Notes: a model not told the origin generated them from the letters alone. DNA of 64,000 nt from Thiomicrorhabdus sp. Milos-T2 (GCF_000702325.1 NZ_KL370891.1:1076917-1140916), one strand, 5' to 3'. Shown: positions 9,871-21,100, numbered from the stretch's first letter. Numbers and translations are program-made.

Positions 9871-11790
9871 ATGCGCCAGATTATTGAGCAACTTCCTAGT
9901 TATTTAGCCGACCAAATTGCCGCAGGTGAAGTTGTTGAGCGCCCAGCTTCTGTAGTCAAGGAGTTGTTGGAAAATGCGCTTGATTCAGGGGCGACTCAAG
10001 TTGATATTTTGATTGAAGAGGGTGGTGCTAAATCAATCGTTGTTGCGGATAACGGTTATGGAATTCCCAAAGGTGAGCTTTTACTGGCTGTTAGTCGTCA
10101 TGCCACAAGTAAAATTAAATCAGGATCAGACTTGGCAGCGGTAGAAACCTTAGGCTTTAGGGGTGAAGCTTTGGCGAGTATTAGTTCAGTTTCGCGTTTT
10201 GAAGTGGTAAGTCGACATGAATCAGATTCTGCAGCTTGGAAACTGTCGGCAGAGGGTGAAGGAAAATGGGGGCAAGCTCAGCCTACAGCAGGTAAAATTG
10301 GTACTCGTGTGAGTGTTAATGACCTGTTTTTTAATACCCCAGCACGTAAAAAATTTTTACGCACAGCTAAAACCGAATTCTCCCAAATTGACCAGTTAGT
10401 TAAGCGTGTCATGTTAAGCCGTCCCGAGGTAGGGTTTAAACTGGTCCATAACCAAAAGATGGTTCGTCAGGTCTTTACTGCAAATGATAGTGCAAGCTTG
10501 CAAAAACGACTGAGTCAATTAATGGGAACTAGCTTTGTTCAACAATCTCTTGCGATTGAATTTGAGACACAAGATATAAAATTGTCTGGTTGGGTTGGTT
10601 TACCTACGTTTAATCGAAGCCAAACAGATATGCAATACATTTTTGTAAATGGTCGTATTGTGCGTGATCGTTTACTCTCTTACGCGGTAAAACAAGCGTA
10701 TGCTGATGTGCTTTACCATGGACGACATCCCGCATATTTGATTTTTATTGAGATGCCTCATGATTTAGTTGATGTAAACGTGCATCCAGCAAAATATGAA
10801 GTGCGATTTGCGAATGGACGTTGGGTGTATGATTTTTTACGCCGCAGTGTGAGAGAGGCGGTAGCAAAGCCTGTGGTCTCAGAAACGGGAACTGGAGCAT
10901 CTTTAGAATCAGTTATAAATCCAGGTGGTTTTCTGAATCAATCTGCGACCTCTCAAGAAAGTATGCGTTTTCAAGCGCCAGTAGAAGGTTGGCAAAATTC
11001 AAATAGCGCAGGCGGAAGTTACAATGCTAACTTAGGTGAGATAATTCAGCAGCGTCGCGAGGATGGGGGAATGCTTGATTCTTCGTCTATGAATAATGCA
11101 TTGAACGTATCAGAATTAAGCGGAAAATACGCCGCTGAACAAGAACGAACTAATGCAACGCCAGGCAATACAGAACTTGGCAATACAGAATCGGGTAATG
11201 CAAATATGCCGATGCTTGGTTTTGCAAAAGCTCAATTGCATGGTGTGTTTATATTGTCAGAAAACCAGCAAGGCTTAGTTTTAGTTGATATGCATGCGGC
11301 TCATGAGCGGGTGGTTTATGAGCGCTTTAAAGCCCAGTGGCAAAATGACCGTTTAATTAGTCAACCATTATTGGTGCCTATGGCAATGGCATTTGAACAA
11401 TCACAAATTGCAATTTGGGAAGAATATCAAGCTTTATTTGCAAAGTTAGGCTTTGAACTGGAAGCGCTTGGACCGGAGCAATTAAAAGTAACCGCTGTGC
11501 CTGTATTATTAGCAAAAAGTGATATACCAGGCCTGGTAAATGACATGATTTCAGATTTAGCGGTTGCAGGGCAAACTCAACAGGTTGAAGAACGTATTAA
11601 TCATATTTTATCGACTATGGCATGTCATGGTTCGGTAAGAGCAAACCGTCAGTTAACGATTGCAGAAATGAACGCTTTATTGAGAGAAATGGAAGTCACT
11701 GAACGTTCAGACCAATGCAATCATGGCCGACCTACCTGGGTTCAATTATCCATGAATCAGCTCGATAGTTTGTTTATGCGTGGTCAATAA
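9871..11790 (+). CDS. mutL: DNA mismatch repair protein MutL
   Basis: A 639-residue GHKL-ATPase that couples MutS mismatch recognition to strand incision. The ATPase motifs are ENALDSGAT (about 35), DNGYGI (about 62) and GFRGEALASI (about 96). The C-terminal half has DMHAAHERVVYE, ACHGSVR and CNHGRPT, the metal-binding set of endonuclease-type MutL, so this protein probably nicks DNA itself, unlike the Escherichia coli protein. A glycine/asparagine-rich linker with near-repeats (GNTELGNTESGN) joins the halves. The gene begins the conserved mutL-miaA-hfq string. Confidence 0.97.
   Translation: MRQIIEQLPSYLADQIAAGEVVERPASVVKELLENALDSGATQVDILIEEGGAKSIVVADNGYGIPKGELLLAVSRHATSKIKSGSDLAAVETLGFRGEALASISSVSRFEVVSRHESDSAAWKLSAEGEGKWGQAQPTAGKIGTRVSVNDLFFNTPARKKFLRTAKTEFSQIDQLVKRVMLSRPEVGFKLVHNQKMVRQVFTANDSASLQKRLSQLMGTSFVQQSLAIEFETQDIKLSGWVGLPTFNRSQTDMQYIFVNGRIVRDRLLSYAVKQAYADVLYHGRHPAYLIFIEMPHDLVDVNVHPAKYEVRFANGRWVYDFLRRSVREAVAKPVVSETGTGASLESVINPGGFLNQSATSQESMRFQAPVEGWQNSNSAGGSYNANLGEIIQQRREDGGMLDSSSMNNALNVSELSGKYAAEQERTNATPGNTELGNTESGNANMPMLGFAKAQLHGVFILSENQQGLVLVDMHAAHERVVYERFKAQWQNDRLISQPLLVPMAMAFEQSQIAIWEEYQALFAKLGFELEALGPEQLKVTAVPVLLAKSDIPGLVNDMISDLAVAGQTQQVEERINHILSTMACHGSVRANRQLTIAEMNALLREMEVTERSDQCNHGRPTWVQLSMNQLDSLFMRGQ
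11526..11537. repeat. ACCAGGCCTGGT palindrome, in mutL
   Basis: Exact 12-bp palindrome inside mutL, read as the codons CCA GGC CTG GTA (PGLV). Confidence 0.8.
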
Positions 11791-11850
11791 TTTTACAAAG
11801 AGAGCTTTGTACGAGCTATATTTGCACAAGCTATAGAAAAAGAACATTTA

Positions 11851-12822
11851 ATGAATTTAAAATATCAAAACCTAGTCAACCAATTAATCGCTAATAAAAA
11901 ATGTTTAGCTATTATGGGACCCACAGCTTCGGGTAAAAGTCAGTTATCAATGTTGTTAGCTGAGCAAATGCCAATTGAAATTATTAGTGTGGATTCGGCA
12001 CTGATATATCGTGATATGGATATTGGTACAGCTAAACCTAGTCAACAAGAGTTAGATTTAGTGCCACATCATTTAATCAATACGCATGATGCTAGTGAAA
12101 CCTACTCGGCTTCTGAATTTGTGGAGGATGTAAATCGTCTGGTGACGGAAATCTATACCCGAAATAGACTGCCTGTATTAGTAGGTGGAACCATGATGTA
12201 CTTTAATGCCTTGCAACAAGGTTTGTCAGATTTGCCTCCTGCGAATGAAAAAATAAGAGAGAAATGGTTACAGATTTGGCATGAATCTCCAAATTTATTA
12301 CATGAAAAATTATTAGATATTGACCCTGTTTCAGCAGAAAGAATTCATAAAAATGATCCACAAAGATTGGTTCGTGCGATAGAGGTTTATGAAATTACGG
12401 GTAAAAGTCTAACGGAGTTTAGAGCTCAGCCCAAAAAAGGCTTGCCTGATTTTGAGTTGATAAAAATTGCGTTAATACCCGAAAACAGGGCTAAGTTGCA
12501 TAAACAGATTGAAGTACGTTTTTTGTCAATGATTGAATCGGGTTTTTTACAAGAAATGAAAGGTCTTTATCAACGAGAAGACTTAAATGAAGATATGACT
12601 TCTATACGCAGTGTGGGTTATCGCCAGGCCTGGTTGTTTTTGGAGGGTGAATACGATTATGAAACCTTTGTTTATAAGGGCTTAGTTGCCACCCGTCAAC
12701 TTGCTAAAAGGCAATTAACCTGGTTAAGAAAAGAGCCAGATGTGACGGTTATTGACCCTTATAAAACCTCACCAGAAGAACGCGTAAAGTTAGCCTTATC
12801 GTTGTTAAATTCAAAGGTGTGA
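11851..12822 (+). CDS. miaA: tRNA dimethylallyltransferase
   Basis: A 323-residue enzyme that transfers a dimethylallyl group to the N6 of A37 in tRNAs reading UNN codons. The P-loop GPTASGKS lies at about 23-30 and is followed by the substrate motif DSALIYRDMDIGTAKP near 49. SIRSVGYRQAW lies near 250. The length is normal. It lies 60 bases after mutL on the same strand, consistent with cotranscription as in many gammaproteobacteria. Confidence 0.97.
   Translation: MNLKYQNLVNQLIANKKCLAIMGPTASGKSQLSMLLAEQMPIEIISVDSALIYRDMDIGTAKPSQQELDLVPHHLINTHDASETYSASEFVEDVNRLVTEIYTRNRLPVLVGGTMMYFNALQQGLSDLPPANEKIREKWLQIWHESPNLLHEKLLDIDPVSAERIHKNDPQRLVRAIEVYEITGKSLTEFRAQPKKGLPDFELIKIALIPENRAKLHKQIEVRFLSMIESGFLQEMKGLYQREDLNEDMTSIRSVGYRQAWLFLEGEYDYETFVYKGLVATRQLAKRQLTWLRKEPDVTVIDPYKTSPEERVKLALSLLNSKV
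12623..12634. repeat. AGGCCT palindrome, in miaA
   Basis: GCCAGGCCTGGT inside miaA, read as CAG GCC TGG (QAW). The core 10-bp palindrome is perfect. Confidence 0.7.
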
Positions 12823-12830
12823 TTAATTGT

Positions 12831-12989
12831 GAGACCTTTGCACGAGATAGGTGCGAAAGAAAAATGAGGGAAAATTTGCCTGATTGCGGCGGGAAACGCA
12901 GGGAATAGCTAGCTATTCGCAAGTTTTCCAACAAAAATCAGGTGAATTTTAACCATTTTTACTCGTGCATGCTCTCGTGCAAAGGTCTC
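12831..12989 (+). mobile_element. GAGACC-family MITE-like element, copy 3
   Basis: A 159-bp copy starting 8 bases after the miaA stop codon, with perfect 16-bp ends. The flanks ATTGT and AGTGT agree at four of five bases. It separates miaA from hfq, genes that are adjacent in relatives, and could supply a transcript hairpin between them. The remaining 250 bases up to hfq hold a GGCC-CTTAAAAA-GGTCTC-like scrap at 13161-13179 and otherwise nothing recognised. Confidence 0.85.
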
Positions 12990-13240
12990 AGTGTAATAGT
13001 CGTTGTGTTTTATCTGTAAATAAAACGATTTGATAATCACAATTTTAAGCAGTGTGGTATGCTTTTCGCTAAACTTGTTTTTGGTAGGCTAAATTGGTCA
13101 AATCAACCACATAATTCATCTTCAGCTTTGTCATCTTCGGTTTTGGATTTGAATTTAAATGGGGCCTTAAAAAGGTCTCTAAATGAGTTCTTAAAATAAT
13201 AATAAGAAATCAAAATAATAAAAATAAAATAGGAATTATC

Positions 13241-13507
13241 ATGGAGAATAAAAAAGTGGCTAAGGCATTGCCTATCCAAGACCCTTACTTAAATGCGTTA
13301 AGAAAAGAAAAAATAAGCGTTTCAATCTATTTGGTTAATGGGGTTAAGTTGCAGGGTAGAGTAGATTCATTTGATCAATTTGTGGTTTTGTTGAGAAGTA
13401 ATGTAACGCAAATGGTTTATAAACATGCGATTTCAACCATTGTTCCAATGCGTGATCCTAAGCCTTATGAAGCGTTTAGTGAAGATAATGAATCTGCCAA
13501 AGAGTAA
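13241..13507 (+). CDS. hfq: RNA chaperone Hfq
   Basis: An 88-residue Sm-like protein forming a hexameric ring that pairs small RNAs with mRNAs. The Sm1 region contains [20 protein letters not shown] (about 12-31) and the Sm2 motif is YKHAISTI (about 64-71), both well conserved. The C-terminal tail is short and acidic. It lies between miaA and hflX as usual. An AT-rich stretch with many AATAA repeats precedes the start codon. Confidence 0.98.
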   Translation: MENKKVAKALPIQDPYLNALRKEKISVSIYLVNGVKLQGRVDSFDQFVVLLRSNVTQMVYKHAISTIVPMRDPKPYEAFSEDNESAKE

Positions 13508-13631
13508 ACTAAAGCTTAAAGATTAATTTCATTAACGGGTTTCTAATTTTGGCTAATTTTAGCTAAATTTGATAAAGTGCGCAGCTTGATTATTATTAGG
13601 TTACCCAAAAAGGGTTTACCAGAGAGCGTTA

Positions 13632-14933
13632 ATGGAATTATTTGATCGTCTTGAACGACGTGAATTAGAACGAGCCGTTTTAGTTCATGTTGATTTTCAC
13701 AATGAAGCTGATAGAGAAGAACTTGATGAGTTCTATGAGTTAGTGGATTCTGCCGGTGCTGAAATATGCACACTCCTCACAACTAAACGTCAACACCCGG
13801 ATTCAAAGTACTTTATAGGTAAAGGTAAGGCTGAAGAGATTCAACAGGCCGTTGAATTATATGAAGCTGATGTTGTGATTGTAAACCACGCTTTAACGCC
13901 TGCTCAAGAGCGTAACCTTTCGGAATTAGTGGGTTGTCAGGTGTTGGATCGAATTGGTTTGATTCTAGATATCTTTGCTCAAAGAGCCCGTTCGCATGAA
14001 GGTAAGTTGCAGGTTGAACTTGCTCAGCTTAAACGTATGGCTACTCGCCTAGTAAAAGGCTGGACTCACCTTGATAGACAAGGGGGAATTGGAGCAAGAG
14101 GACCAGGTGAAACTCAGCTAGAGTCTGATAGGCGTCTTGTACAAGGTCGAATCAAACAATTAGAATCTAAGATTGAGAAGGTTCGTAAACAGCGTGATTT
14201 AGGGCGCCGTTCACGTAAACGTTCTGAATTGCCGACTATTACCATTGTTGGTTATACCAATGCGGGTAAATCAACCTTATTTAACTATATGACAACCGCA
14301 AATGTGTATGCGGAAGATCGTCTGTTTGCAACTTTAGATTCTACGCTTAGGCGTGTTCATTTGCCCGGAGCGGGGCCTGTTATTTTTGCAGATACTGTTG
14401 GTTTTATACGTCACATTCCTCATGATTTAGTCACCGCCTTTCGTTCTACCCTTGAAGAAACTCGTGAAGCTAGCTTGTTAATTCACTTAGTCGATGCTGC
14501 TGATATGCATCGTGAAGAAAAAATGACTGATGTTTATGATGTCATCGCCGAAGTAGGGGCAAATGAGGTTCCACAGTTAGTTGTATTCAATAAAATTGAT
14601 TTGTTGGAGCCGGCTATTGACCCTAAAATTGATTATGATGAAGAGGGTGTTGCAAAACGTGTATGGGTTTCAGCTCAAAAAGGTCTGGGTGTAGAGCTGT
14701 TAATGGAAGCAGTGGCTTCATTTTTTAAAGGTTCTTTCTATGAGGTTGATTTAATCTTACAACGAGATGCCGGAAAAAAACGCTCTCAGCTTTATCAACT
14801 AGGAACCATTTTGGAAGAAGGTTTTGATGAAGAAGGTAATAGCTTGTTCACTATGAACCTGACAGAACATGAATGGAATCAAATTAAGAAATGGCCAGAA
14901 CTGATTAAAGCTGAAGTTAGAAACAATCAATAA
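13632..14933 (+). CDS. hflX: GTPase HflX, ribosome-associated
   Basis: A 433-residue GTPase that binds the 50S ribosomal subunit and rescues or splits ribosomes under stress. The N-terminal HflX domain contains DPDSKYFIGKGK-type sequence (HPDSKYFIGKGK) near 57 and the glycine-rich GGIGARGPGETQLE near 154. The G domain has the P-loop GYTNAGKSTLFN near 208, DTVGF near 254 and NKID near 318. The length is typical. It is the usual downstream neighbour of hfq. Confidence 0.97.
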   Translation: MELFDRLERRELERAVLVHVDFHNEADREELDEFYELVDSAGAEICTLLTTKRQHPDSKYFIGKGKAEEIQQAVELYEADVVIVNHALTPAQERNLSELVGCQVLDRIGLILDIFAQRARSHEGKLQVELAQLKRMATRLVKGWTHLDRQGGIGARGPGETQLESDRRLVQGRIKQLESKIEKVRKQRDLGRRSRKRSELPTITIVGYTNAGKSTLFNYMTTANVYAEDRLFATLDSTLRRVHLPGAGPVIFADTVGFIRHIPHDLVTAFRSTLEETREASLLIHLVDAADMHREEKMTDVYDVIAEVGANEVPQLVVFNKIDLLEPAIDPKIDYDEEGVAKRVWVSAQKGLGVELLMEAVASFFKGSFYEVDLILQRDAGKKRSQLYQLGTILEEGFDEEGNSLFTMNLTEHEWNQIKKWPELIKAEVRNNQ

Positions 14934-15167
14934 TTAAAAGAGAATGAGAGACTAAATCCAAAGAATTCGTTCACTTTTTATTCATACTCTCATCATGCAA
15001 AGGACTCAATCTAAAAAACTTGTTTATAAATTATTTTAATAGGTGACATTTAAAGTGTTACTCTCTAAAATAACAGAATTACAAATCGCGATTTTATTGC
15101 TAGGTCTAACCAAGTGATGATTAATAACTAAAATTGCATAACCAATGTGAAAGCATGGAGTAAATTA

Positions 15168-16430
15168 ATGGCTTGGAACGAACCAGGTAAGTCAGGGCAA
15201 GATCCTTGGGGTAACTCAGGAAAACCCGGCAACAACGGTAATAATGGCGGTGGTGATAATAAACCACCAAAAAAACAAAATGACGACGACTTAGATGTGT
15301 TACTAAAAAAAGCTCAAAGCTTATTAGGTGGCGCGGGTGATAAATTTGGTAACAATGGCGGCGGAATTGGTGGCATTGGCGGCTCAGTTATTGTGGCGGT
15401 TATTGTTGTGGTTTGGTTATTGTCAGGTATTTATATTGTGGATCCAGCAGAACGTGGTGTAGTTACTCGTTTTGGTTCATTTGTAGACGAAACCAAAGCC
15501 GGACCGCATTGGCATATGCCTTATCCAATTGAAAAAGTTCGTATCGTTAACGTTGATCAGATTCGTACCGCTGAAATTGGCTATCGATCTGGTGTTTCGC
15601 AGGATTCACGTGGTCGTTCTGGTTCTGGTAGTGTTCTTAATGAATCATTAATGCTGACCAAAGATGAAAATATTGTTGACTTGAAAATTGCTGTTCAATA
15701 TCAGGTGACGAGTGCTAATAAATACTTGTTTGATGTAACGGATCCAGACACAACATTACGTTCTGTGACGGAAAGTGCATTACGCGAAGTTGTTGGTCAA
15801 AGTACAATGGATTTTGTTTTGACAGAAGGTCGTGATGAAATTGTTAAACGTGTTAAAGATTTAGCGCAAGAAAGATTAGATGCTTATAAAACCGGTTTAA
15901 TGATTACCAGTGTGAACTTACAAGAAGCCAAACCACCTGAGCAAGTGCAACCAGCCTTCGCTGATGTGGTTAAAGCGGGTCAAGATAGAGAACGTTCTAT
16001 TAACGAAGCAGAAGCTTATTCAAATGACATATTACCAAAAGCACGAGGGCAGGCTGCTCGTCAGCTTGAAGAAGCGAGTGCTTACCATGATCAGGTCATT
16101 GCTCAAGCGAAAGGTGAGGCATCTCGTTTTACGAGTATTGTCACTGAGTATGAAAAAGCACCAGAAGTGACTCGTAAGCGTCTTTATATAGATGCTGTAT
16201 CAGGCGTATTAAGTAGTACAAGCAAGGTGTTTGTCGGTTCTGAAAGCAGTAACAACCTTCTTTATCTTCCATTAGATAAAATGGTAAGTGGGCAATCATC
16301 AGTTCCTTTTAAAATGTCAGAAACTCCTGCTTCAGCTCCAACCGTTTCTCCAACTCCAACCGCGCAACAAAATAATAACTCACAAAGAACGGGTATTCGT
16401 GAATATCTAAAAAATAGGGAGCTACGTTAA
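15168..16430 (+). CDS. hflK: HflK, FtsH protease modulator
   Basis: A 420-residue SPFH/band-7 protein. With HflC it forms the large membrane cage around FtsH and tunes proteolysis of membrane substrates. A glycine/asparagine-rich N-terminus (residues 1-70) precedes one membrane helix (about 75-95), the band-7 domain and a long coiled-coil region. The C-terminal proline/threonine tail is variable. An upstream ATG exists at 15147, but the one at 15168 has a GGAG ribosome-binding site and matches the family start MAWNEPG. The gene overlaps hflC by one base. Confidence 0.96.
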   Translation: MAWNEPGKSGQDPWGNSGKPGNNGNNGGGDNKPPKKQNDDDLDVLLKKAQSLLGGAGDKFGNNGGGIGGIGGSVIVAVIVVVWLLSGIYIVDPAERGVVTRFGSFVDETKAGPHWHMPYPIEKVRIVNVDQIRTAEIGYRSGVSQDSRGRSGSGSVLNESLMLTKDENIVDLKIAVQYQVTSANKYLFDVTDPDTTLRSVTESALREVVGQSTMDFVLTEGRDEIVKRVKDLAQERLDAYKTGLMITSVNLQEAKPPEQVQPAFADVVKAGQDRERSINEAEAYSNDILPKARGQAARQLEEASAYHDQVIAQAKGEASRFTSIVTEYEKAPEVTRKRLYIDAVSGVLSSTSKVFVGSESSNNLLYLPLDKMVSGQSSVPFKMSETPASAPTVSPTPTAQQNNNSQRTGIREYLKNRELR

Positions 16431-17287
16431 TGAAATCATTATTTTCAATTTTTGTGGCAGCAGTTTTATTTGTTGCTAGCAGCTCTGTATATGTTGTCAA
16501 TCAATGGCAAACGGGTGTGGTTCTTCGTTTAGGGGAAATTGTAAAAGCAGATATAGAACCTGGTTTACATTTTAAAACGCCTTTTATTAACAATGTTCGT
16601 CTGTTTGATTCTCGTTTACAAACATTAGATGCAGCACCTGAAGATTACTACACCGTAGAAAAGAAAAAGCTAGAAGTGGATTCTTTTGTAAAGTGGCGTA
16701 TTGTTGATGTTAAAAAGTTTTACACCACAATGAATGGTGATAATCGTTTAGCAGGTATGCGTTTAGGGCAAATTGTTCAGTCAGGTTTAAGAGATGAATT
16801 TGGTAACCGTACGGTTAAAGAAGTTATCTCTGGTGAGCGTGTTGAAATTGCACAAAAAATTAAAAAAACCACAGACCTACAAGCAGAATCATTTGGTATT
16901 GAAATTGAAGATGTACGTATTAAACGTATAGATTTGGCTAAAGATATCAGTGAATCGGTTTATCAACGTATGAATGCGGAACGTAATCGAGAAGCAAAAG
17001 ACTTACGTTCAAAAGGTACCGAAACGGCTGAAAAAATTAAAGCTGATGCTGACCGTCAACGTGTTGTAATCTTAGCTGATGCGTATAGCAAAGCTGAGAT
17101 TTTACGCGGTGAAGGGGATGCTACAGCAGCAGATATTTATGCGAAATCTTATGGTAAAAACCCTGAGTTTTACGCTTTTTATCACAGTATTAACGCTTAT
17201 AAAAAATCATTTAATAATAAATCAGATGTAATGGTCGTTGACCCTAAATCAGATTTTTTCAAGTACTTTAACGAGTCTGGAAAATAA
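16430..17287 (+). CDS. hflC: HflC, FtsH protease modulator
   Basis: A 285-residue SPFH/band-7 partner of HflK. It has a single N-terminal membrane helix (about residues 5-23), the VVNQWQTGVVLRLGEIVK motif and an alanine/glutamate-rich coiled coil that starts near residue 180. It ends FKYFNESGK. Translation is coupled to hflK through a TAATG overlap. A hairpin with a T-run follows 24 bases after the stop codon. Confidence 0.97.
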   Translation: MKSLFSIFVAAVLFVASSSVYVVNQWQTGVVLRLGEIVKADIEPGLHFKTPFINNVRLFDSRLQTLDAAPEDYYTVEKKKLEVDSFVKWRIVDVKKFYTTMNGDNRLAGMRLGQIVQSGLRDEFGNRTVKEVISGERVEIAQKIKKTTDLQAESFGIEIEDVRIKRIDLAKDISESVYQRMNAERNREAKDLRSKGTETAEKIKADADRQRVVILADAYSKAEILRGEGDATAADIYAKSYGKNPEFYAFYHSINAYKKSFNNKSDVMVVDPKSDFFKYFNESGK

Positions 17288-17310
17288 ATTATTAAAGAAT
17301 AAGTATTGTG

Positions 17311-17334
17311 AAAGGTGGGGTAACCCACCTTTTT
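17311..17334 (+). terminator. Rho-independent terminator after hflC
   Basis: AAGGTGGG pairs with CCCACCTT across a 4-base loop and is followed by T residues. It lies between hflC and the DUF2065 gene and probably reduces read-through into it. Confidence 0.7.
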
Positions 17335-17343
17335 TATGGACGT

Positions 17344-17535
17344 ATGTTAGAAAACACATTATTTGCAGCAATTGCTTTAGTATTAATTTTAGAAGGGTTA
17401 CTCCCGTTTGTGTTTCCAGCTATTTGGAAACGTATGATGCTAGAAGCCATGAAAATGTCTGATCGCGATTTGCGTGTAATGGGGTTAGTTTCTATCTCAA
17501 TTGGATTAGTGTTGCTGCTATTTTTTAGTGAATAG
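17344..17535 (+). CDS. DUF2065 (YjeT-like) small membrane protein
   Basis: A 63-residue protein with two hydrophobic segments (about 4-22 and 44-61) and the loop PAIWKRMMLEAMKMSDRDLR. It matches the DUF2065/YjeT family that commonly sits between hflC and hisZ or purA. Function unknown. The frame is open upstream to a GTG at 17308, but that stretch is the terminator hairpin, so the ATG at 17344 is preferred. Confidence 0.85.
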   Translation: MLENTLFAAIALVLILEGLLPFVFPAIWKRMMLEAMKMSDRDLRVMGLVSISIGLVLLLFFSE

Positions 17536-17635
17536 CAACGAGTTGATTTATAATAATATGAGACTTGTACACACCCATCGAGTAAAGGTCTAAGTATGTC
17601 CCCAAGAATTTTAATAAATAAAAAGAAGTTTTGAA

Positions 17636-18808
17636 ATGCAGCAATCAACGTGGTTTACGCCCGAAGGTTTAGAAGACCTCCTACCACCTCAAGCACAAAA
17701 ATTAGAGTTTTATCGACGCAAGCTCGTTGATGGTTTTGAACTTTCTGGTTTTGAAATGGTGCTTCCACCTCTAGCAGAGTTTACTGATTCTTTATTAACG
17801 GGAACAGCAGGTCATATGGCTGTTGATACTTGCCGTTTTACCGACCAAGAGAGCGGTCGTATGATGGGGGTTCGTGCAGATATGACTCCTCAGGTAGCCC
17901 GTATAGTCAGTAATCGTTTAAAAGCAGATTCAACTATTTCACGTTTATGTTATGTTGGAGAAGTTTTAAAAACGCGTAACAATAAAGCTAAAGGCTCCCG
18001 AAGTCCTATTCAAGTTGGTGCTGAAATTTTTGGTCATCAGGGTGTTGAAAGTGATATAGAAATCATTGAATTAATGCTTGAAAGTATGAAACTTTTGAAA
18101 CTGCCTGATATTAAAGTTAGCTTAGGTCATGTGGCGATTGTTACTGAGTTAATGACACTTGCAAATTTCAGTGATTCACAATCAAGTGAACTTATTAATA
18201 TTCTGGAGCGTAAAGCCATACCTGAGTTTGAAGCCTTTATTGCTCAGATTCATATGAGTCCAATATTAAAATCTAAATTCGAACAGTTGCCAAAAATGTG
18301 TGGGTCGGCAACAGAAGTTATTGCCTTAGCTATGCATGAATTAGCGGGTTTATCAGCTGGTTTAGATGCGGCAATTGCAAGATTAGATACGGTTATTGAT
18401 GCTATTGCTGAAATTAATGCCGTACCAGTGCATTTAGATATGGCTGAAATGCGTGGCTATCAGTACCACACCGGAATTGTATTCGCTTGTTATAGTGGTA
18501 GTAAATTACAACCAGTTGCTAAAGGCGGACGTTATGACAATATTGGGTCAGTTTTTGGCTTAGCACTGCCAGCAAGTGGTTTTAGTTTAGATTTGCGTTC
18601 AGCACTAGATCTTTTAGAAGAAGTCACTTTAAACGTAACCGAAACAATATACGCTCCTTCATTAGTTGATAAGTCTCTTCAAGAAGCGATTGCAGATTTA
18701 AAAAAACAAGGTTTTAGAGTAATTAAATCTTATGATTTATCCTCTTTAAATAAAGGTGTTAAAACGCTGTCAAAGCAGTCTGGTCAATGGAGCGTTGAAA
18801 CGTTATAG
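17636..18808 (+). CDS. hisZ: ATP phosphoribosyltransferase regulatory subunit
   Basis: A 390-residue paralogue of histidyl-tRNA synthetase that activates the short-form HisG in the first step of histidine synthesis. It opens TWFTPEGLEDLLPPQAQKLE, a HisZ signature. It has the class II core (RADMTPQVARI near 81, GGRYDNIG near 297) but no C-terminal anticodon-binding domain, which separates it from HisS. The location before purA is typical. It implies that a short HisG is encoded elsewhere. Confidence 0.93.
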   Translation: MQQSTWFTPEGLEDLLPPQAQKLEFYRRKLVDGFELSGFEMVLPPLAEFTDSLLTGTAGHMAVDTCRFTDQESGRMMGVRADMTPQVARIVSNRLKADSTISRLCYVGEVLKTRNNKAKGSRSPIQVGAEIFGHQGVESDIEIIELMLESMKLLKLPDIKVSLGHVAIVTELMTLANFSDSQSSELINILERKAIPEFEAFIAQIHMSPILKSKFEQLPKMCGSATEVIALAMHELAGLSAGLDAAIARLDTVIDAIAEINAVPVHLDMAEMRGYQYHTGIVFACYSGSKLQPVAKGGRYDNIGSVFGLALPASGFSLDLRSALDLLEEVTLNVTETIYAPSLVDKSLQEAIADLKKQGFRVIKSYDLSSLNKGVKTLSKQSGQWSVETL

Positions 18809-18819
18809 TTTTAGCTTAA

Positions 18820-20175
<1,356 letters not shown>

Positions 20176-20230
20176 ATTTTACGTCTCGCTCTTAAGCTTG
20201 ATAGCGAGAAATAATTATTTTACATGCATA

Positions 20231-20258
20231 AAAAAGCCCTCTTAATTGAGGGCTTTTT
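20231..20258 (+). terminator. Terminator after purA
   Basis: AAAAAGCCCTC pairs with GAGGGCTTTTT around a 6-base loop, an ideal hairpin with T-run 55 bases after purA. The A-run at its 5' side means it could work in both directions. Confidence 0.85.
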
Positions 20259-20285
20259 GGTTATATCGGGTTATTTTAATTTAGT

Positions 20286-20469
20286 GAGACCGTTGCACGA
20301 GAGTATGAACGAGTAAAAATGGTTAAAATTCACCTCATTTTTGTTGTACCCCAAGGGCACTTCCGTTGGGCGACAACTTGCGAATAGCTAGCTATCCCCT
20401 GCGTTTTCCGCCGCAATCAGGTAAATTTTACCTCATTTTTCTTTCGTACCAATCTCGTGCAAAGGTCTC
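20286..20469 (-). mobile_element. GAGACC-family MITE-like element, copy 4 (long subfamily)
   Basis: A 184-bp copy with one changed terminal base (GAGACCGTTGCACGAG). It carries an extra hairpin module, GTTGTACCCCAAGGG then CACTTCCGTTGGGCGACAAC, beside the central palindrome. The flanks TTAGT and TAAGT agree at four of five bases. It ends 8 bases from the stop codon of the response-regulator gene. Confidence 0.8.
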
Positions 20470-20477
20470 TAAGTGTT

Positions 20478-20837
20478 TTAATTTAAAACTCGATTGATAA
20501 CGCTAGATAGCTTTTCAGGATCAAAAGGTTTGACTATCCAACCCGTTGCGCCAAGTCTTTTCCCTTCGGCTTTCAATTCTGAGCTAGCCTCAGTGGTGAG
20601 CATTAACACTGGCGTGAATTTACTATTAGGGTGTGCCCGAAGTTTTTCTAGTAGCTCTATACCAGTCATAACGGGCATGTTTACGTCTGAGACGATAACA
20701 TCAAACTGCTGTTTTTCAATGGCTTCATAACCTTGTAAACCATTTTCTGCTAACGTAATGTCAAAGTCTTTCGCCAATACAAGATTAACTAATTTTCTCA
20801 TAGAACTGGCATCGTCAACATAGAGTAGTTTCTTCAT
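20478..20837 (-). CDS. CheY-like single-domain response regulator
   Basis: A 119-residue receiver domain without an output domain. DD at residues 7-8, the phosphoacceptor aspartate in VIVSDVNMPVMTG near 51, threonine in MLTTEA near 81 and lysine in IVKPFDP near 103 are all present. It resembles chemotaxis-associated CheY-type proteins (MKKLLYVDDASSMRKLV). No kinase lies next to it. It is an orphan between purA and ppiD, and its target cannot be told from the sequence. Confidence 0.88.
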   Translation of the reverse strand: MKKLLYVDDASSMRKLVNLVLAKDFDITLAENGLQGYEAIEKQQFDVIVSDVNMPVMTGIELLEKLRAHPNSKFTPVLMLTTEASSELKAEGKRLGATGWIVKPFDPEKLSSVINRVLN

Positions 20838-21100
20838 TTTTCTCTCTTTTGTTTATGATTGAGTGTATATGCCTTTTGGCTACTAAATTCTCATTTTACT
20901 AAACTAAAAGAGCATGAGTTAACTAATATTTTTAGTTTTGCCATTTTGATTAATGGAGTCATTCTTGTATGTTTAAGTGAATCGTTGCTATTTTGGGTAT
21001 TTAATTCTTTTAATATTGAGTAATAATGCTGAAACGAAAGTCATTGCTTGTTATTATAGAAAGCTGTTTTTTTACATTAAAATGAATCAAAGGATTAAGC

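Noticed and set aside
12749-12934. Open frame across the end of miaA and MITE copy 3
   Set aside because: It lies opposite miaA codons and element sequence. No ribosome-binding site and no protein-like composition.
14941-15010. MITE copy between hflX and hflK
   Set aside because: Only GAGAGACTAAATCC and CATGCAAAGGACTC resemble the ends. Too weak to annotate, although it fits a decayed remnant.
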